The translations under genes were made by a program, and so were the position numbers. The notes below the pieces were generated by a model. That model saw nothing but the letters and a program-made list of their open reading frames with translations, was not told the DNA's origin and ran no database searches. A stretch of 64,000 bases of DNA from Pontederia crassipes (lineage: Eukaryota > Streptophyta > Magnoliopsida > Commelinales > Pontederiaceae), in the NCBI GenBank assembly GCA_030549335.1, contig CM060198.1, positions 41,580,353 through 41,644,352 on the forward strand, read 5' to 3'. Each line of letters opens with the position of its first letter. Position 1 is the first letter of the stretch. Below, in pieces: positions 21,978 to 34,533 of this stretch.

Positions 21978-23189
21978 TGTACGATCCCAAAGGGCACCAG
22001 GGGGGGTAAATTAGTGTTTAACCGAAAATATAGATTTCACAAAGATCATCATGGAAGCACAAAATTGATTCTTAAAACCTTTACAATTCAAATTATAAAC
22101 ACAATATTAGAGGAGAGAGAGTGAGAGAAATCAAATACAAATAGACGCGGTGGTTGTTGACGAGGTTCGACCACACCTTGGCCTACTGCTCTGACTTCTC
22201 AACCTCGAGACCACCAGAGATTCCACTAGCACTTCCTTTGTTCCAAATAGGGCAAGGAAGAAAGCCCTTTACACAACCACATTTTCTCCGCTTCGAGAGG
22301 TAAGGCAACCTCTCCTCCTAGGAAGCTAATCTATTTCTCTCACTCAAGAGGTAAGATTTAGAACCTCTTTTACACAAGAGCTCTCTATTTCTCTCTTTAC
22401 AATGCTAGGCTCACAAGAGTGGAAGAGAGAAAGAAGAGCGCAACTAAAATGATAACTTCAAGGAAAAGATATTCTTTTGATTTCTTGAAGTATTGCTTCA
22501 ATGCTTGGATGGGTGCTTTTGCTTCTGGCCTTGGTGCTCCTTTTATAGGCTCTGATATGTGAAAAATTTATCCAGAATTAATTTCACATTTTTCTCCTCA
22601 AAATATAGCCGTTACTGTTCATTTAAGTGATGGACCGGTCGACCGCATTTATGGGCCGATCGACTGGACTATATGACCGTTGCGCTGATTTCTTCAGTTA
22701 CCGCAGTTGATCAGTCGACCGGACTATCGACCGGTGTCTTGACCGGTACAGTTTTGCAGTTTTGATTTATAGCCGTTGAGCTGATCGGTCGACCGGTGCT
22801 TCGATCGGTATAGTCTCGACGTGAATTTGGCAGCTCATGAATTGATCAGTCGATCGGTATCTCAGATCGGTCGACTCGGACTGTCTCAATTGGCTTTCAT
22901 AGTTTCGATTGGCAGGTTGACCGCCCTGCAGAATTTTGATTATAACTTTTTTGCACAGTTATCCAAATTAGATGATCTTGGGGTCTATGGAAAGCTAACA
23001 GAATTCTCTACAATTTTGATGCTCAACATTCATCCAAAACTAATAAGATCAGTGCCAATTATTTAATCAAAGTGTAGTACATAAAGTTATCTATTTTTGT
23101 TTAAACTTTTTTAGCGTTTTACCTTTAATCATTCGAGATTTGTATCATTAAAATATTATTTTATATGTCATTAAAACTTAGATCCAACA
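21978..23189 (-). repeat. 3' LTR of gag-only element
   Basis: 1212 bp, begins TGTACGATCC (one change from TGTAGGATCC in the partner LTR) and ends GATCCAACA. It contains a TATA context at 22539-22548 and a GGTCGACC cluster at 22630-22880. Confidence 0.9.
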
Positions 23190-23213
23190 ATCTTCCCCTT
23201 TTTGATGAAGACA
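23190..23213 (-). other. polypurine tract
   Basis: Minus strand reads CATCAAAAAGGGGAAGAT immediately before the 3' LTR, the plus-strand primer site of reverse transcription. Additional AAAAGGGGG-type purine runs occur further in, at about 23405-23510. Confidence 0.75.
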
Positions 23214-23876
23214 AATTGAGAAATATGAAAAATATATAAATTATGAAAAAGTTGTAAAATACTTGTAAAAATAATTTTACTCCCCCTAACACATAGATTT
23301 CCTTTACAATGGTAGATATTCACATAAATATTAATTGTAAGGTACTCTTCATATAAAGTGATATTCATCATATTTCTCCTATATTTCCCCTCCTTTTGTT
23401 TCATCAAAAAGAATAATTTGTATATGAAGCATATAAGAAACCATATGCAATTCCCCCTTAATCAATTTATTATTATTTTTTTTAAAAATTATTCTTCCCC
23501 CTTTTTGTCATATAATACACATGTAGAGAGTATTTCAATATAAGGATTTGAAAATATGACCCCCCTAAATTTATGACTATTTTATAATGGTAAAATGAAG
23601 ACAATGTTATGAAATCCAAATATATATTATGAATCAAAATATGGCATAAAACTTTGATACAACAATGATATTCATGATATGTCAAAAATAAAGTTTTGAA
23701 GTTTTAACATGCTCCCCTATCATTATGACCAATTTTCTTTTATTCCATTCACATAAGAAATATAAGAATTGCAACCAATGATACTTTTACCATAACCTTT
23801 GTGCCTTCACATTTTCACTTTCTCTTGTCCTTTGCTATGAGGCACACCTGAAAAATAATCAAGTGACTTTTGGTAC
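23214..23876 (-). other. noncoding spacer between gag and 3' LTR
   Basis: AT-rich, repeated CCCCCT/CCCCTT (AGGGGG on minus) purine-tract variants at about 23280, 23390, 23450, 23505, 23560 and 23713. No pol motifs. In an autonomous relative this interval would follow RNase H; its presence next to gag marks the pol deletion. Confidence 0.6.
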
Positions 23877-25448
23877 CTAAATTTCTTTGGGTCCTATTTT
23901 GTTAGTCAATGTTCCTTTCGGAACCCAAATCTTACCATTTTGTGAAGATTCTCTTACTTTGCATTGATATGCAAAATGTCCATTAAATCCACATGTAAAA
24001 CATGTAATATGTGATTTTCTATCATATGTATGATTAGATTTCCAATAAGAGTTTTCATGTTCAAAGTGTTTTCTAGGATTATTTTTTGTTACATGAGAAA
24101 TAATTATATTTTTCAAAGAGGCATTTTTCTTCTTTTCTTTTTCTAAAGAGCACGCTAGTTTTACAATTTCACATGCATGTGTAATTTCTAAAGTTTCAAT
24201 TTAATTTTTAAGATGTTCATTTTCCATGAAATATGTATCCCTTTTCACTTTTAATTTTGCAAGCTCATTTTTCATAATATGAAGATCATTCATCATGGTT
24301 ACATTATGAATTAGACAGGCATCTCTTTCCTTTTTCAAAATGTCAAAGTCATCTTTTATAGTATGAAAGTCATTCATCAATTTTTTATTCTTCTTTTTAA
24401 GAATAAGATATTTTTCAATTAAGAAAGAAAATTCCTTATGCATGTCAAAATCGATATTATCATCCTTATCATCCTTATCACTATTAGCACTAGAGCAATA
24501 AAAAGAGTTGGATGATACCTCATCATTATGTGCCATTAATCCTATAGATATGCATCCTCACTGGACGAATTTGATGATTCATTTGATCCATCTTCACTTG
24601 GCTCTTCGTGCCTTTTCGTCTTTCTTTTGTGAGATGTCTCTTCTTTGTGATTTTTATGATCTTCGGGTAGGCTTCATATTCCTTTTTTTCCTTTTCACCA
24701 ATTTGAGATACTTGTCGAGTTTTCTTGTGTAGAGGGCGAGTCTCTTTTCGTTTATTTCTTCTTCGCTCGAGTCATCTTCACTTTTGCTTGCTTTCAAAGC
24801 TAATGTCTTCTTTTTGCGAGCATTTGATTCTTCTTCTTCTTGAATTCCGATCTCATAGGTTAGAAGTGAACCAATTAGATCGTCAAAATCCAATTTGTTC
24901 AAATATTTTTCTTCAATCACCGTCCTTTTTGTATGTCATTAAGAGGAGAGAGACCTGAGAATCTTTTTCACTTTTTGGGGGTTAGTTCTCGGCTCACCCA
25001 AAGAGGCTAAGCCATTCACAATATCATTAAATCGAGCAACCATATCATTTATAGATTCATTTTCATGCATCTTGAAGGAATCGTATTTATGATTCAAAAT
25101 ATTCAATCTTGATTCCTTAACTCTATCGGTTCCTTCATAAGTAGTGATAAGTTTGTTCCAAATCTCACAATTTAAAATCCGATTAAAATCCGTTGAATTC
25201 AAAGCACAATAAAAAATATTCTTTGCTTTTCAATCCAATTTTGAACAAATTTTCTGTCTTTCGTCATGTTCGGAAGGTAATTTTTCATGTAAATAATAGC
25301 CTTTTTCAACAATATCCCATATGTTTATATCAATAGAACATATGTAGGCTTGAATCCGAATTTTCCAATATGCAAAATTTGATGCTTTTAAAAGGGGAGG
25401 ACGACTAATTGATTGCCCTTCGACAAAAACAAATGCACTTGATGCCAT
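23877..25448 (-). pseudogene. gag of the gag-only element, broken into five segments
   Basis: Starts at ATG 25448 with ASNFAYWKIRIQAY. Segments at 25202-24939 and 24920-24654 carry ARFNDIVNGLASLGEPRTN, IGSLLTYEIG and lysine-rich blocks. 24536-24201 is a charged coiled-coil-like region. 24116-23877 holds an intact zinc knuckle CFTCGFNGHFAYQC. Gag co-linearity with 3357-4934 is clear throughout. Stops at about 25227 and 24921-24938 and later frameshifts break it, so even gag is dead now. Confidence 0.87.
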
Positions 25449-25620
25449 AGCTCTTAAGATTGTTAAATCTTAAAAAAAATGATGGACCGGTCGACTGCAT
25501 TTAAAATAATTGAATCTTAAAATAATTGTAAAAAAATGATTGAATCTTAAAAATGATTAGATCTAAAATAATTAGATCTGAAAACGAGAAGATTCAAAAG
25601 ATCAAAACAAGAGCAAACCG

Positions 25621-25633
25621 CTCTAATACCAAT
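25621..25633 (-). other. primer-binding site (tRNA-Met type, one mismatch)
   Basis: Minus strand reads ATTGGTATTAGAG next to the 5' LTR, one base different from the site at 4978-4990. Confidence 0.85.
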
Positions 25634-26889
25634 TGTAGGATCCCAAAGGGCACCAAGAGGGGGGGGGGGGGGTGAATTGTTGTTTAACCGAAAATATAGA
25701 TTTCACAAAGATCATCGCGGAAGCACAAAATCGATTCTTAAAACCTTTGCAATTCAGATTATAACAATATTAGAGGGAGAGAGAGTGAGAGAAATCAAAT
25801 ACAAATAGACGCGGTGGTTGTTGACGAGATTCGGCCACACCTTGGCTTACGTCCCCGCTCCGACTTCTCGACCTCGAGACCACCGGAGATTCCACTAGCA
25901 CTCCCTTTGTTCCAAATAGGGCAAGGAAGAAAGCCCTTTACACAACCACATTTTCTCCGCTTCGAGAGGCAAGGCAACCTCTCCTCCTAGGAAGCTAATC
26001 TATTTCTCTCGCTCAAGAGGTAAGATTTAGAACCTCTTTTACACAGGTGCTCTCTCTCTATTTTTCTGAAAAAAATATTTCTCTCTTTACAATGCTAGGC
26101 TCACAAGAGTGGAAGAGAGAAAGAAGAGCGCAACTAAAATGATAACTTCAAGGAAAAGATATTCTTTTGATTTCTTGAAGTATTGCTTCAATGCTTGGAT
26201 GGGTGCTTTTGCTTCTGGCCTTGGTGCTCCTTTTATAGGCTCTGATATGTGAAAAATTTATCCAGAATTAATTTCACATTTTTCTCCTCAAAATATAGCC
26301 GTTACTGTTCATTTAAGTGATGGACCGGTCGACCGCATTTATGGGCCGGTCGACTGGACTATATGACCGTTGCGCTGATTTCTTCAGTTACCGCAGCTGG
26401 TCGGTCGACCGGACTATTAACCGGTGTCTTGACCGGTACAGTTTCGCAGTTTTGATTTGTAGCCGTTGAGCTGATCGGTCGACCGGTGCTTTGACCAGAC
26501 TATCGACCGGTATAGTCTCGACGTGAATTTGGCAGCTCATGCATTGATCGATCGACCGATATCTCATATCGATAAACCGGAGTGTCTCGACCGGCCTTCA
26601 TAGCTCCGATCGACAGGTTGACCGCCCTGCACTATTTTGAGCATAACTTTTTGCACAGTTATCCAAATTAGATGATCTTGGAGTCTATGGAAAACTAATA
26701 GAATTATCTACAATTTTGATGCTCAAAATTCATCCAAAACTAATAAGATCAGTGCCAATTATTTAATCAAAATGTAATACATAAAGTTATCTCTTTTTCT
26801 TTAAACTTTTTCAGCATTTTATCTTTAATCATTCGAGGTTTGTATCATCAAAATATAATTTTATATGTCATTAAAACTTAGATCCAACA
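25634..26889 (-). repeat. 5' LTR of gag-only element
   Basis: 1256 bp, starts TGTAGGATCC and ends GATCCAACA. Contains a run of 14 G (25659-25672). Longer than its partner because of an insertion around 26050-26085 and other indels. The GGTCGACC cluster is at 26320-26580 and the TATA context at 26229-26238. Confidence 0.92.
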
Positions 26890-26894
26890 ATAGC

Positions 26895-29017
26895 TGCGTC
26901 ATATTAGGTGCAGCAGATGAGCTCACAGCAGATGGACCGCATGCATATCCTCCGATCCTCCTAGATATCTGTGCGGCTGTGTCGAGGCCACGCAAGTATT
27001 CCTCTCGTGTTGTGCCGGCCACCTCCTCCCAAACAGGAGGGTCCTCTACGAAATAAAAAATTATACAATCATATCATACATAAATTATATATCAAGAAAG
27101 ACAAATTAAAAACATGACAAAACCAACGAAGAAACATTACTTGGTGGCTGAGTACTCGGATCATCTCCATACTTTTCAGCCATTTTCGCATTATAATCAT
27201 CCTAAAAAATTTAAACATTATGTATTTAAAAAATAGTGCACTAATGTCAACAACCAGATGGCCATGTCATGAGACTTACTAGAAGCCTACGAGCAGTGGG
27301 CGTGACTAGGTCGTTTGTCTTCCGGCTCTTATGTGTGGACTCATAAACCACACGAAAGTCTATGGGACCGCCTTCTTTCTCCTCCTACAATAAAGTTTTA
27401 AATTTGATAACATAAGTATAAGTCAAAAGTTTGATAAATTTAATTTATATGTAAATTACCATGCGCCGTCGATGCTCATCAAATCGCATCGACCCCCTGT
27501 GTGGATGTGTGCCTCGGGCTTTGAAAGACGGTTAACTCTTGCCTTTTTTGACTTCCTTTGCCATCGTTCATCCGTCCTTTGTGCACATCAAATACTTACA
27601 CTTTCAAAAACTATAATTTTAATAAAAATAATTTAAAAGTAAACATACTTACCACTTCCTACATAAGGACTCCTAAATCGAGCGCCTAATATGCCTTGGG
27701 CATCTTTGTATGCCCTGCTCCAAAGTGAGGCTGGCAGACGTGACGACTTTGCGAAACTTGTATAATCGATTTCGGAGGCGTTTCGCAGCGGCCCCCTTAA
27801 AAGCTCTCCGGATAGTCCCTAAACTAAGATCCGGATGAAACTGATTTGCCTCCTACAAATAGAACGTTAAAACTTAGTAATTTTAAAATAAATATAAATC
27901 AAATTAAGTAACCCAAATAGAAGATTGTACCGTAAAGGCTCAAAAGATGTCATCCCACACTTGAATTGGGATATCTTTCCTGGATCCTGCCCCTTTCGGC
28001 AAGTGGGAAAGAACGAGAGCATTGACATTCCGCATGGTACTAGAAGATATGAAAGTGGTCTTACCAATTACAAAGAAGAATTAATTTTCAATGGTAACCA
28101 AAACTATAACAAAATTTGTATAACTTATTTAACTTACGGTCGAGCAATATTATTCACACTGACCACCCCATTATCGTGTAACCCCTCTTCACCACTCGAA
28201 GAGGAATAATCATTTGGTACAACTGGGGTAGGCTGTGAAGGTCCGACATCATCTACGGGCCCTAATACATAATAAGTCATTGGTGTCATACCAAATTAAA
28301 GTTGTGATAATTCATAGATGTATAGTAATGTTCGCACTTCAATTGATGTGTACCGCAGCATGATCAGTGGCAGTCCACTCGTCTGAATGAATTGAGCCAA
28401 GTGCTTGTGCTATCGGCGGCGTATCAATTGACATTATTAAAAAATAATTAATACAATTAACTAAGAAATGTCAATAACAATATATATATCACTTGACATA
28501 AGATGTCGCTCGCCAACGCTAGAATGTGGTGAAGCGTCTGATATTCTCGCCGGTGGCGGTGGGGTAGCAACTGTCATCATAAGAAAATACATAAAATTTG
28601 ACTTCTATTTAAAATTATGGAATATAGCAAAAATAACCTAGTGTGACATGACGATCGTCATCGTGCGATCGAGACGTCCCGACTATGTGCCCCATCGACG
28701 GTGGAGCAACTATCACAAAAGAAAAATATTTAAAAAAATTCTATCTCCTACTGTGTATCACCTACAATGTGTCACGTATCAGTAGTGATACGTGGAGCAT
28801 ACCCACCAATGGATCGCCTACTATGTGACGATTCGGCTATGTGCCCCGTCGATGATAGAGGAACTGATATTATTAAAAAATGAATTTAACTATTATAATC
28901 AACTATAAATAAGCAGCTGACAATAATTATATTACCTGGTGGTTGTGATGGCTAACTCATCTGGAGTGAACATCTGGAAGAGCGAGATGACCTAGATGCT
29001 CAACCCCTAGTAACCAT
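26895..29017 (-). pseudogene. CACTA 2 TNP1-like multi-exon gene
   Basis: Candidate ATG at 29015-29017 (MVTRG, then a stop). Several short exons follow on the minus strand between about 28930 and 28370, each with a similar core (GHI, S, H, D; GCCCC-TCGA-GGTGG on DNA), suggesting exon duplication. Downstream, 27840-27650 encodes a basic block (FHPDLSLGTIRRAFKGAAA, then LYKFRKVV). 27530-27290 carries RGTHPHRGSMRFDEHRRRM and DFRVVYESTHKSRKTNDLVTP. 27220-27150 encodes DDYNAKMAEKYGDDPS. The last exon from 27052 reads EDPPVWEEVAGTTREEYLRG and breaks at the retrotransposon. This is the Ptta/En-Spm family layout. Confidence 0.72.
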
Positions 29018-29109
29018 GACTGAAAAAAAAGAAAGAAGCTTCTCTTATTATTGGTAACCATATATAACTTAGAAGTAAAAAGCTTATGTCATTGGAATAA
29101 CTACGGGAT

Positions 29110-29850
29110 TCATTCGCTTGTTTCGTATTCTGATTCATTTTCATCATCGTCGCTATAATCTTGGTTCGCGTCATCGTCAACGAAATTATCAAAGTTCACA
29201 TCCAAGAGGTCATTTGAATTGAATTCTTCCATTGGCTCAGCGTTATCGACCAATTGAAAATTCTCAACTCCATCGGCCACATCAATCGTCTCATTCACTC
29301 TATCTTCTTGATAGTAATCGTCCATGGGCACATCGTTGTCTACAAATGATGTTTCATTGTCATCTACCATTGTTTCTGCTAAGAATAGTCTACTCCTCAT
29401 CTTGCATGACGCCCACCATTCATCCTTGGTTCTTTTCGATGGATACTTAGTGTAATACACTTGTTGTGCTTGTTCCGTCAATACGAATGGATCATATGAC
29501 TGAAGTCTCTACCGAGGGTTAATATCCACCAATTTAATCTTTTGATCGATCCGAACTCCTTTCTCTGGATCAAACCAACGGTGGCATTTTAGCACCACGA
29601 CTTTGTTAGATTTTCCCAAATAAGACAATTCTAGGATGTCTTTTATAACACCGTAGTAATCAAAGTCGTTGTCCCCGTACATGCTTCCTAGAACACATAT
29701 GCCGCTATTAATAGTTGAACATTGTCGGCTATATTTTTTTGTATGGAACCGATATCCATTGCCTATGATGTCGCAGTAGCTAAGAACTTGTTTCTTCGGG
29801 CCATGACCGAGATCTCGTATTTTGTTCTCTATGACTGAGCCATTAATAAT
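29110..29850 (-). pseudogene. CACTA 2 transposase C-terminal DUF4216 region
   Basis: Minus strand encodes GHGPKKQVLSYCDIIGNGYRF-like, GSMYGDNDFDYYGVIKDILEL and VVVLKCHRWFDPEKGVRID blocks. A segment (29481-29110) follows with VYYTKYPSKRTKDEWWASC and a very acidic tail (DDDENESEYETSE). DUF4216 sits downstream of DUF4218 in TNP2-type transposases. It is separated from the main transposase by an intron-like gap at 29851-30107 and a TAG near 29507. Confidence 0.75.
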
Positions 29851-30107
29851 CTACAAGAAAATTAACTAAAACTTTATTAAAAGTTACTAACTTATAACAA
29901 TTAAGAACAAGTGGAAAGATTACTCACTTCACATCTCAACCAATCGACAAAATGCTCATCTCGTAGTTTCAATAACTCATCATTTGAAACTAACGGATTG
30001 ATTTCTCATTGTAATTCTTTGAATTTCCTGAATTCATAGTTTTCAATAAATGAAATCATATAGCAACAATTAACTTTAAATTATATAACAAATTAGAACA
30101 AATTGTC

Positions 30108-32724
30108 TTACTCGAGATACGATGTCACTTCGCTACAATTTGCAAGAACATAATTCTCAACGGCGGTGGGATCTCTATCATTCAAGATAACTTTGCGTCC
30201 TGTACCAAGAAGTCGACATGGATACTTGAAGATGGATAGAATATTCATGTCAACTTCTTTTTCACCACCATCATCGTTTCTTGGAACTTGGGTGTGTCGT
30301 GATTGTATGTGTGGCTCAAAGTATTTTAAAGTGAAGTTTGACACCTCCTCAATGAAATATGCTTCACATATGGAGCCTTCAATTTTTTCCTTATTCTTCG
30401 CCTTCTTTTTCAAATATAACATGCACATTTCGAAAGGATACATCCATCGATACTGAACCGGACCCACAATTTTTGTTTCATATGGTAGATGTACAATCAA
30501 ATGTTCCATCACATCAAAGAAAGAAGGTGGAAATATTTTCTCAGCCTTGCACACGGTAATCACAATAGAAGCCTCTAACCAAGAGATGTCTTCTTTCTGA
30601 ACGATGGATGCATAAAGCTCTTTAAAGAACATAGATAATTTTGTTAAAACCTCCCAGATGGCCTTTGGCAAAAGTTCTTTAAAGGCAATTGGAAGCAGCC
30701 TTTGCATAAAAATATGACAATCATGACTCTTCATCCCATGTATCTTTCCATTGTCCAAGTTAAAACAACGAGATATGTTTGATATATATCTGTCGGGGAA
30801 TTTCAATTGCTTTACCCATTCGAAAATCACTTTTCTTTGATCATTGCTCAAGATATAAGTAGCTTTTGGCTTTATGCATTTACCATTTTGAAGATGAATG
30901 ATATCTAACTCTGGTCTTTTGCATATTAATTTCATGTCTTCGTGAGCCTGTATGCTATCTTTTGTTCTTCCTTTAACATCCATAATAGTGTTGAAGATGT
31001 TGTCAAATACGTTCTTCTCCACATGCATGATGTCCAAGTTATGACGTACCAAGTTTGAAGACTAATAAGTCAACTCCCAAAAAATACTTCTTTTTTCCCA
31101 ATTATGTTCACTTCCAAACCCAATTTGCTTGTAACTACTGGCCTTCAATCCGAATGAGACTTCACTAAGCTTGTTTACTTGCTCTAGCAATTCTTGTCCT
31201 GTCAAATGAGTTGGAGACAAAGTGTTCTTGGATGTATTCTTTTTAAATGAGTTTCGATCACGACGCATCGATTTCTCTAGTGGCAAAAACATCCTATGAT
31301 AATCAAACCAGCAAACTTTCCTACAATTTTTCAAATAAAATGATTACGTATTCTTTCCACATGTAGGACAAGAAAGTTTTCCTTTTGTGCTCCAACCACG
31401 CAACATTCCATATGACGAAAAATCACTTATGGTCCACATTAATGCGGCTCTCATAATGAAATTTTTCTTTTTAGATTTTTCATAGGTAATCACACCATCC
31501 TCCCACAACATCTTGAGTTCATCAATCAAAGGTCTTAAGTAAACATCTAAACTTTTACTAGGAGATCGAGGACCCAAGATCGTACAGGTAAGCAATATAT
31601 TCTCTCGTCACATACACATACTTGGAGGCAAATTATAAGGTGTCACAAAAACTAGACAACATGAATAAGCTGTACTTGATGAGCCAAAATGGGTTGAAGC
31701 CATCGGTGCAAAGTTCTAATCTAACATTGTGTGATTCTGCAGAAAAAGCCGGATGAAGTGCATCAAATTGTCTCCATGCCTCCGCATCTGAAGGATGTGT
31801 AATTGAATTCTGATCTTCACGCGCCCCTTCTCTGTGCGACCTCATAAATGATGCAGTTTTTTCAAAAAGAAATAGTCGTTGTAATCTTGGAACAATCGAA
31901 AAGCATCTAAATATTGCATTTGCCACATTTTTTTTCGAACTTTGGAAATTCTTTTTCTTCTTGAATCTGGGCTCGCCACGAATAGAACAACTCATAAGTG
32001 AGTTGTTTTCTTTGTAGTACAACATGCAATGATTGCGTCATGCGTCAATCTTCTGATATTCCAACCCTAAATCTCTCATCAACCGTTTGCACTTGTAAAA
32101 ATGTCCTGATAATTTCTCTGAAGCTGGAAGCATACTCTTAATAATGGCAAGCATCCGGTCAAAATAACTTTCGCTCATATTAAATTCTGATTTTAAGTTC
32201 ATTAGTTGTGCCACTGTAGAAAGTGTAATTTGCTTCATGCATCCATCCCATAAAGGTTCATCTGCTTCTTCGAGAAGATTATAAAACTTAGAAGCCGAAG
32301 GATTCGAGTATTCTTAAATTAATATTTTGCCAACATTTTCTCCTAATATTGCATCTCGTATCATGTCCCTATACGGATTGCTCGAGTCGCCTACAATGGT
32401 ATCTACATTAGTTGTTTCTTTAGTCCATCTTTCTTCGCCATGAAAGAATCAATTTGTGCATGTCAGTAAGAAACCATTGTAATATAAATCCTTCTGCACA
32501 TCATATCTTACTTTCCACTGATAACATTTGCACTTCCGGCATGGACATAAGATTTTGCCATATGAAGAAGCAACACCTTCATTTTGATATGCAACATTAA
32601 TGAATTCATCAACAACATCCTTATATTCTTCAGTTATGACGCCATGTTTATCCTTCCAACGATGAATCCAACTATGATTTGGCTTTATCATTTCTGTAAC
32701 GAAAAACATTAAGCCATATGTCAA
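30108..32724 (-). pseudogene. CACTA TNP2-type transposase
   Basis: Catalyses CACTA excision/insertion by binding terminal repeats. In order: transposase-associated domain (SWIHRW, EFINVAY, ILCPCRKCKC) at 32724-32449; TNP2 N-terminal block at 32238-32038 (MNLKSEFNMSESYFDRML); Transposase_21 domain at 32025-31062 (HPSDAEAWRQFDALHP, LELCTDGFNPF, WTISDFSSYGMLRGW, CWFDYHRMFLP, LTGQELLEQV); then DUF4218 at 31052-30108 (VRHNLDIMHVEKNVFDNIF, KSHDCHIFMQRLLPI, YPFEMCMLYLKKKAKNK). In-frame stops replace a Trp (about 32447) and a Cys (about 32035), and frameshifts occur near 31630 and 31340. Confidence 0.88.
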
Positions 32725-33123
32725 TAAATTCGTGTACTTGAAACATGTGATTTTAAACTTACGAAGTCCAAAATCACATGTTTCAAGTACTTCATCGTCG
32801 AATCATAATCTCATTTTATCACCAAGAATGTCAAAGTACGTCCTTAATAAAATTTATGAGAACATGATCAAAAAGAGGTTCTAGAATTATGAAAAAAAAT
32901 TTATCCAAAAGAGGTTCTAGTATTTAAGTTAACCTGCATTAGTAACTAACTTAACAACAATAGTTTCAAGTAATTAAGTAGTATTTAACTTAACATGCAT
33001 TATTAACTAACTTAACAACAAAACAAACAAGTAATTAAGTAGTATTTAACTTAACATGCATTACTTACTAACTTTCAAGTAATTAAGTAGTATTTAACTT
33101 CATGCATTAATAATTAACTTAAC

Positions 33124-34085
33124 ATGGTGGCGGGCTCGTACCTTCTTAACCGGAGAGGGATGGCGGCGGGCAGTGGTGAAGGAAGGCGGTGGGCGACGGT
33201 TGATAGAGGAGCACAGTTGGCGGGCGGACGAAGCGGAGGGAGGAGGAGGAGGAGGAGGAGGCAGAGGGTGGCAGAGGCGGAGGTCGACGCGGTGGAGGAG
33301 GCGGTCGGAGGGGTCGCAGGAAGCGGAGGGCGGCAGCGGAGGAGGAGGGCAGCGGCGGAGGAGGAGGAGGCAGAGGAGGCGATGGAAGGCCGGCGGAGGA
33401 GTAGGAGGCAGAGGAGGCGATGGAAGGCCGGCGGAGGAGTAGGAGGCAGAGGAGGCGGACACGGCGGGGGAGGGCGGCGGAGGCGGAGGCAGCAGAGGCG
33501 GAGGAGGCTGAAGGCGTCAGCAGCGGAGGTGGAGGAGGCTGAAGGCGTCGACGTTGGAGGCAGCAGAGGCAGAGGAGGCGGAGGAGGCTAAAGGCGTCGG
33601 TGGCAGAGGCGGAGGCAGCAGAGGCAGAGGAGGCAGAGGAGGCTGAAGGAGGCAGAGGAGGTGGAGGAGGTTGAAGGCGTCGGCGGTGGAGGTGGAGGCA
33701 GCAGAGGCAGAGGAGGCGGAGGAGGCTGAAGGCGTCGGCGGCAGAGGCGGAGGTAGCTGAGGTAGAGGAGGCAGAGGAGGTTGAAGGCATCGGCGGCGGA
33801 GGTGGAGGAAGTGGAGGAGGCTGAAGGCGTCGGCGGTGGAGGTGGAGGCAGCAGAGGCAGAGGAGGCGGTGGAGGCTGAAGGCGTCGGCGGCGGAGGCAG
33901 CAGAGGTAGAGGAGGCTGAAGGCGTCGGCGGCGGAGGGCGGCGGAGGCGCCGGGAGTCGAGCGCCGACCGTCGGAGGAGTGGATCGTCGACGTCGGGCGT
34001 CGGGCGTGGAAGGAGTCGATTGTCGACGTCGAGCATCGGGCATCAGGCGTCGGGCATCGAGCATCGGGCGTCGGGCGTTGGAGGG
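33124..34085 (-). repeat. GGCGGAGG-type purine/G-rich minisatellite
   Basis: Nearly 1 kb of GGAGG(A/C)GG, GGCGGAGGC and GAGGCTGAAGGCGTCGGCGG units. The anchor AAGGCGTC recurs about every 30-85 bp. The tail (33980-34085) switches to 10-bp GGGCGTC/GAGCATC units. It lies upstream of the transposase inside CACTA 2 and is far more GC-rich than its surroundings. It gives long Pro/Leu/Ser- or Gly/Arg-rich frames in all phases, which I regard as artefacts of the repeat. Confidence 0.85.
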
Positions 34086-34139
34086 GTAAAAGTAAAATAG
34101 TAACAGTGGAAACGAAGAAGAGGGGTTAGGGATTTAAGT

Positions 34140-34494
34140 AAATTCTTTAGCATCTTCCCAAGACGCGATGCTACATGGACGCAATGTAGGCGCCGCTATT
34201 ATCAAAATTCAGCTAATGCGGTGTTATAGAGAAGCTAATGTGTCGCTAAATTACCGTAGCGACACCATAGCGTCGTAGGGGCGTCGATTTTGATTTAGCG
34301 TCCCTTAATTGTGATGCCAGAGAGACGTTAATTATTTTTTTATTTGAAATTTTCTATTATGTATGTAATTTTATTTATCAATATAGCGTCTCATCGCATT
34401 GTGCCCTATTCCAGTTGTTTTATTCCCTTCCTACAATTTATCATGTATGTATATAAAATTATAAGTCTATATGTATATGTGTCTATAACAAAAT

Positions 34495-34533
<39 letters not shown>

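Larger units (their letters stand above)
21978..26889 (-). mobile_element. non-autonomous gag-only copia element (TR-GAG-like)
   Basis: Two direct LTRs (21978-23189 and 25634-26889) flank only about 2.4 kb. The internal region has a primer-binding site, a gag gene and a polypurine tract, with no protease, integrase, RT or RNase H. A perfect 5-bp duplication ATAGC flanks it (21973-21977 and 26890-26894), showing it transposed as a gag-only unit or was later internally deleted. LTR termini (TGTAGGATC), primer site and gag N-terminus match the Sirevirus-like element at 1-5927. Gag-only terminal-repeat elements (TR-GAG) are a known plant class. Confidence 0.9.

Noticed and set aside
33124..34064. 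Long Pro/Leu/Ser-rich and Gly/Arg-rich open frames
   Set aside because: Open in several phases because the DNA is a stop-poor repeat; no independent sign of coding.
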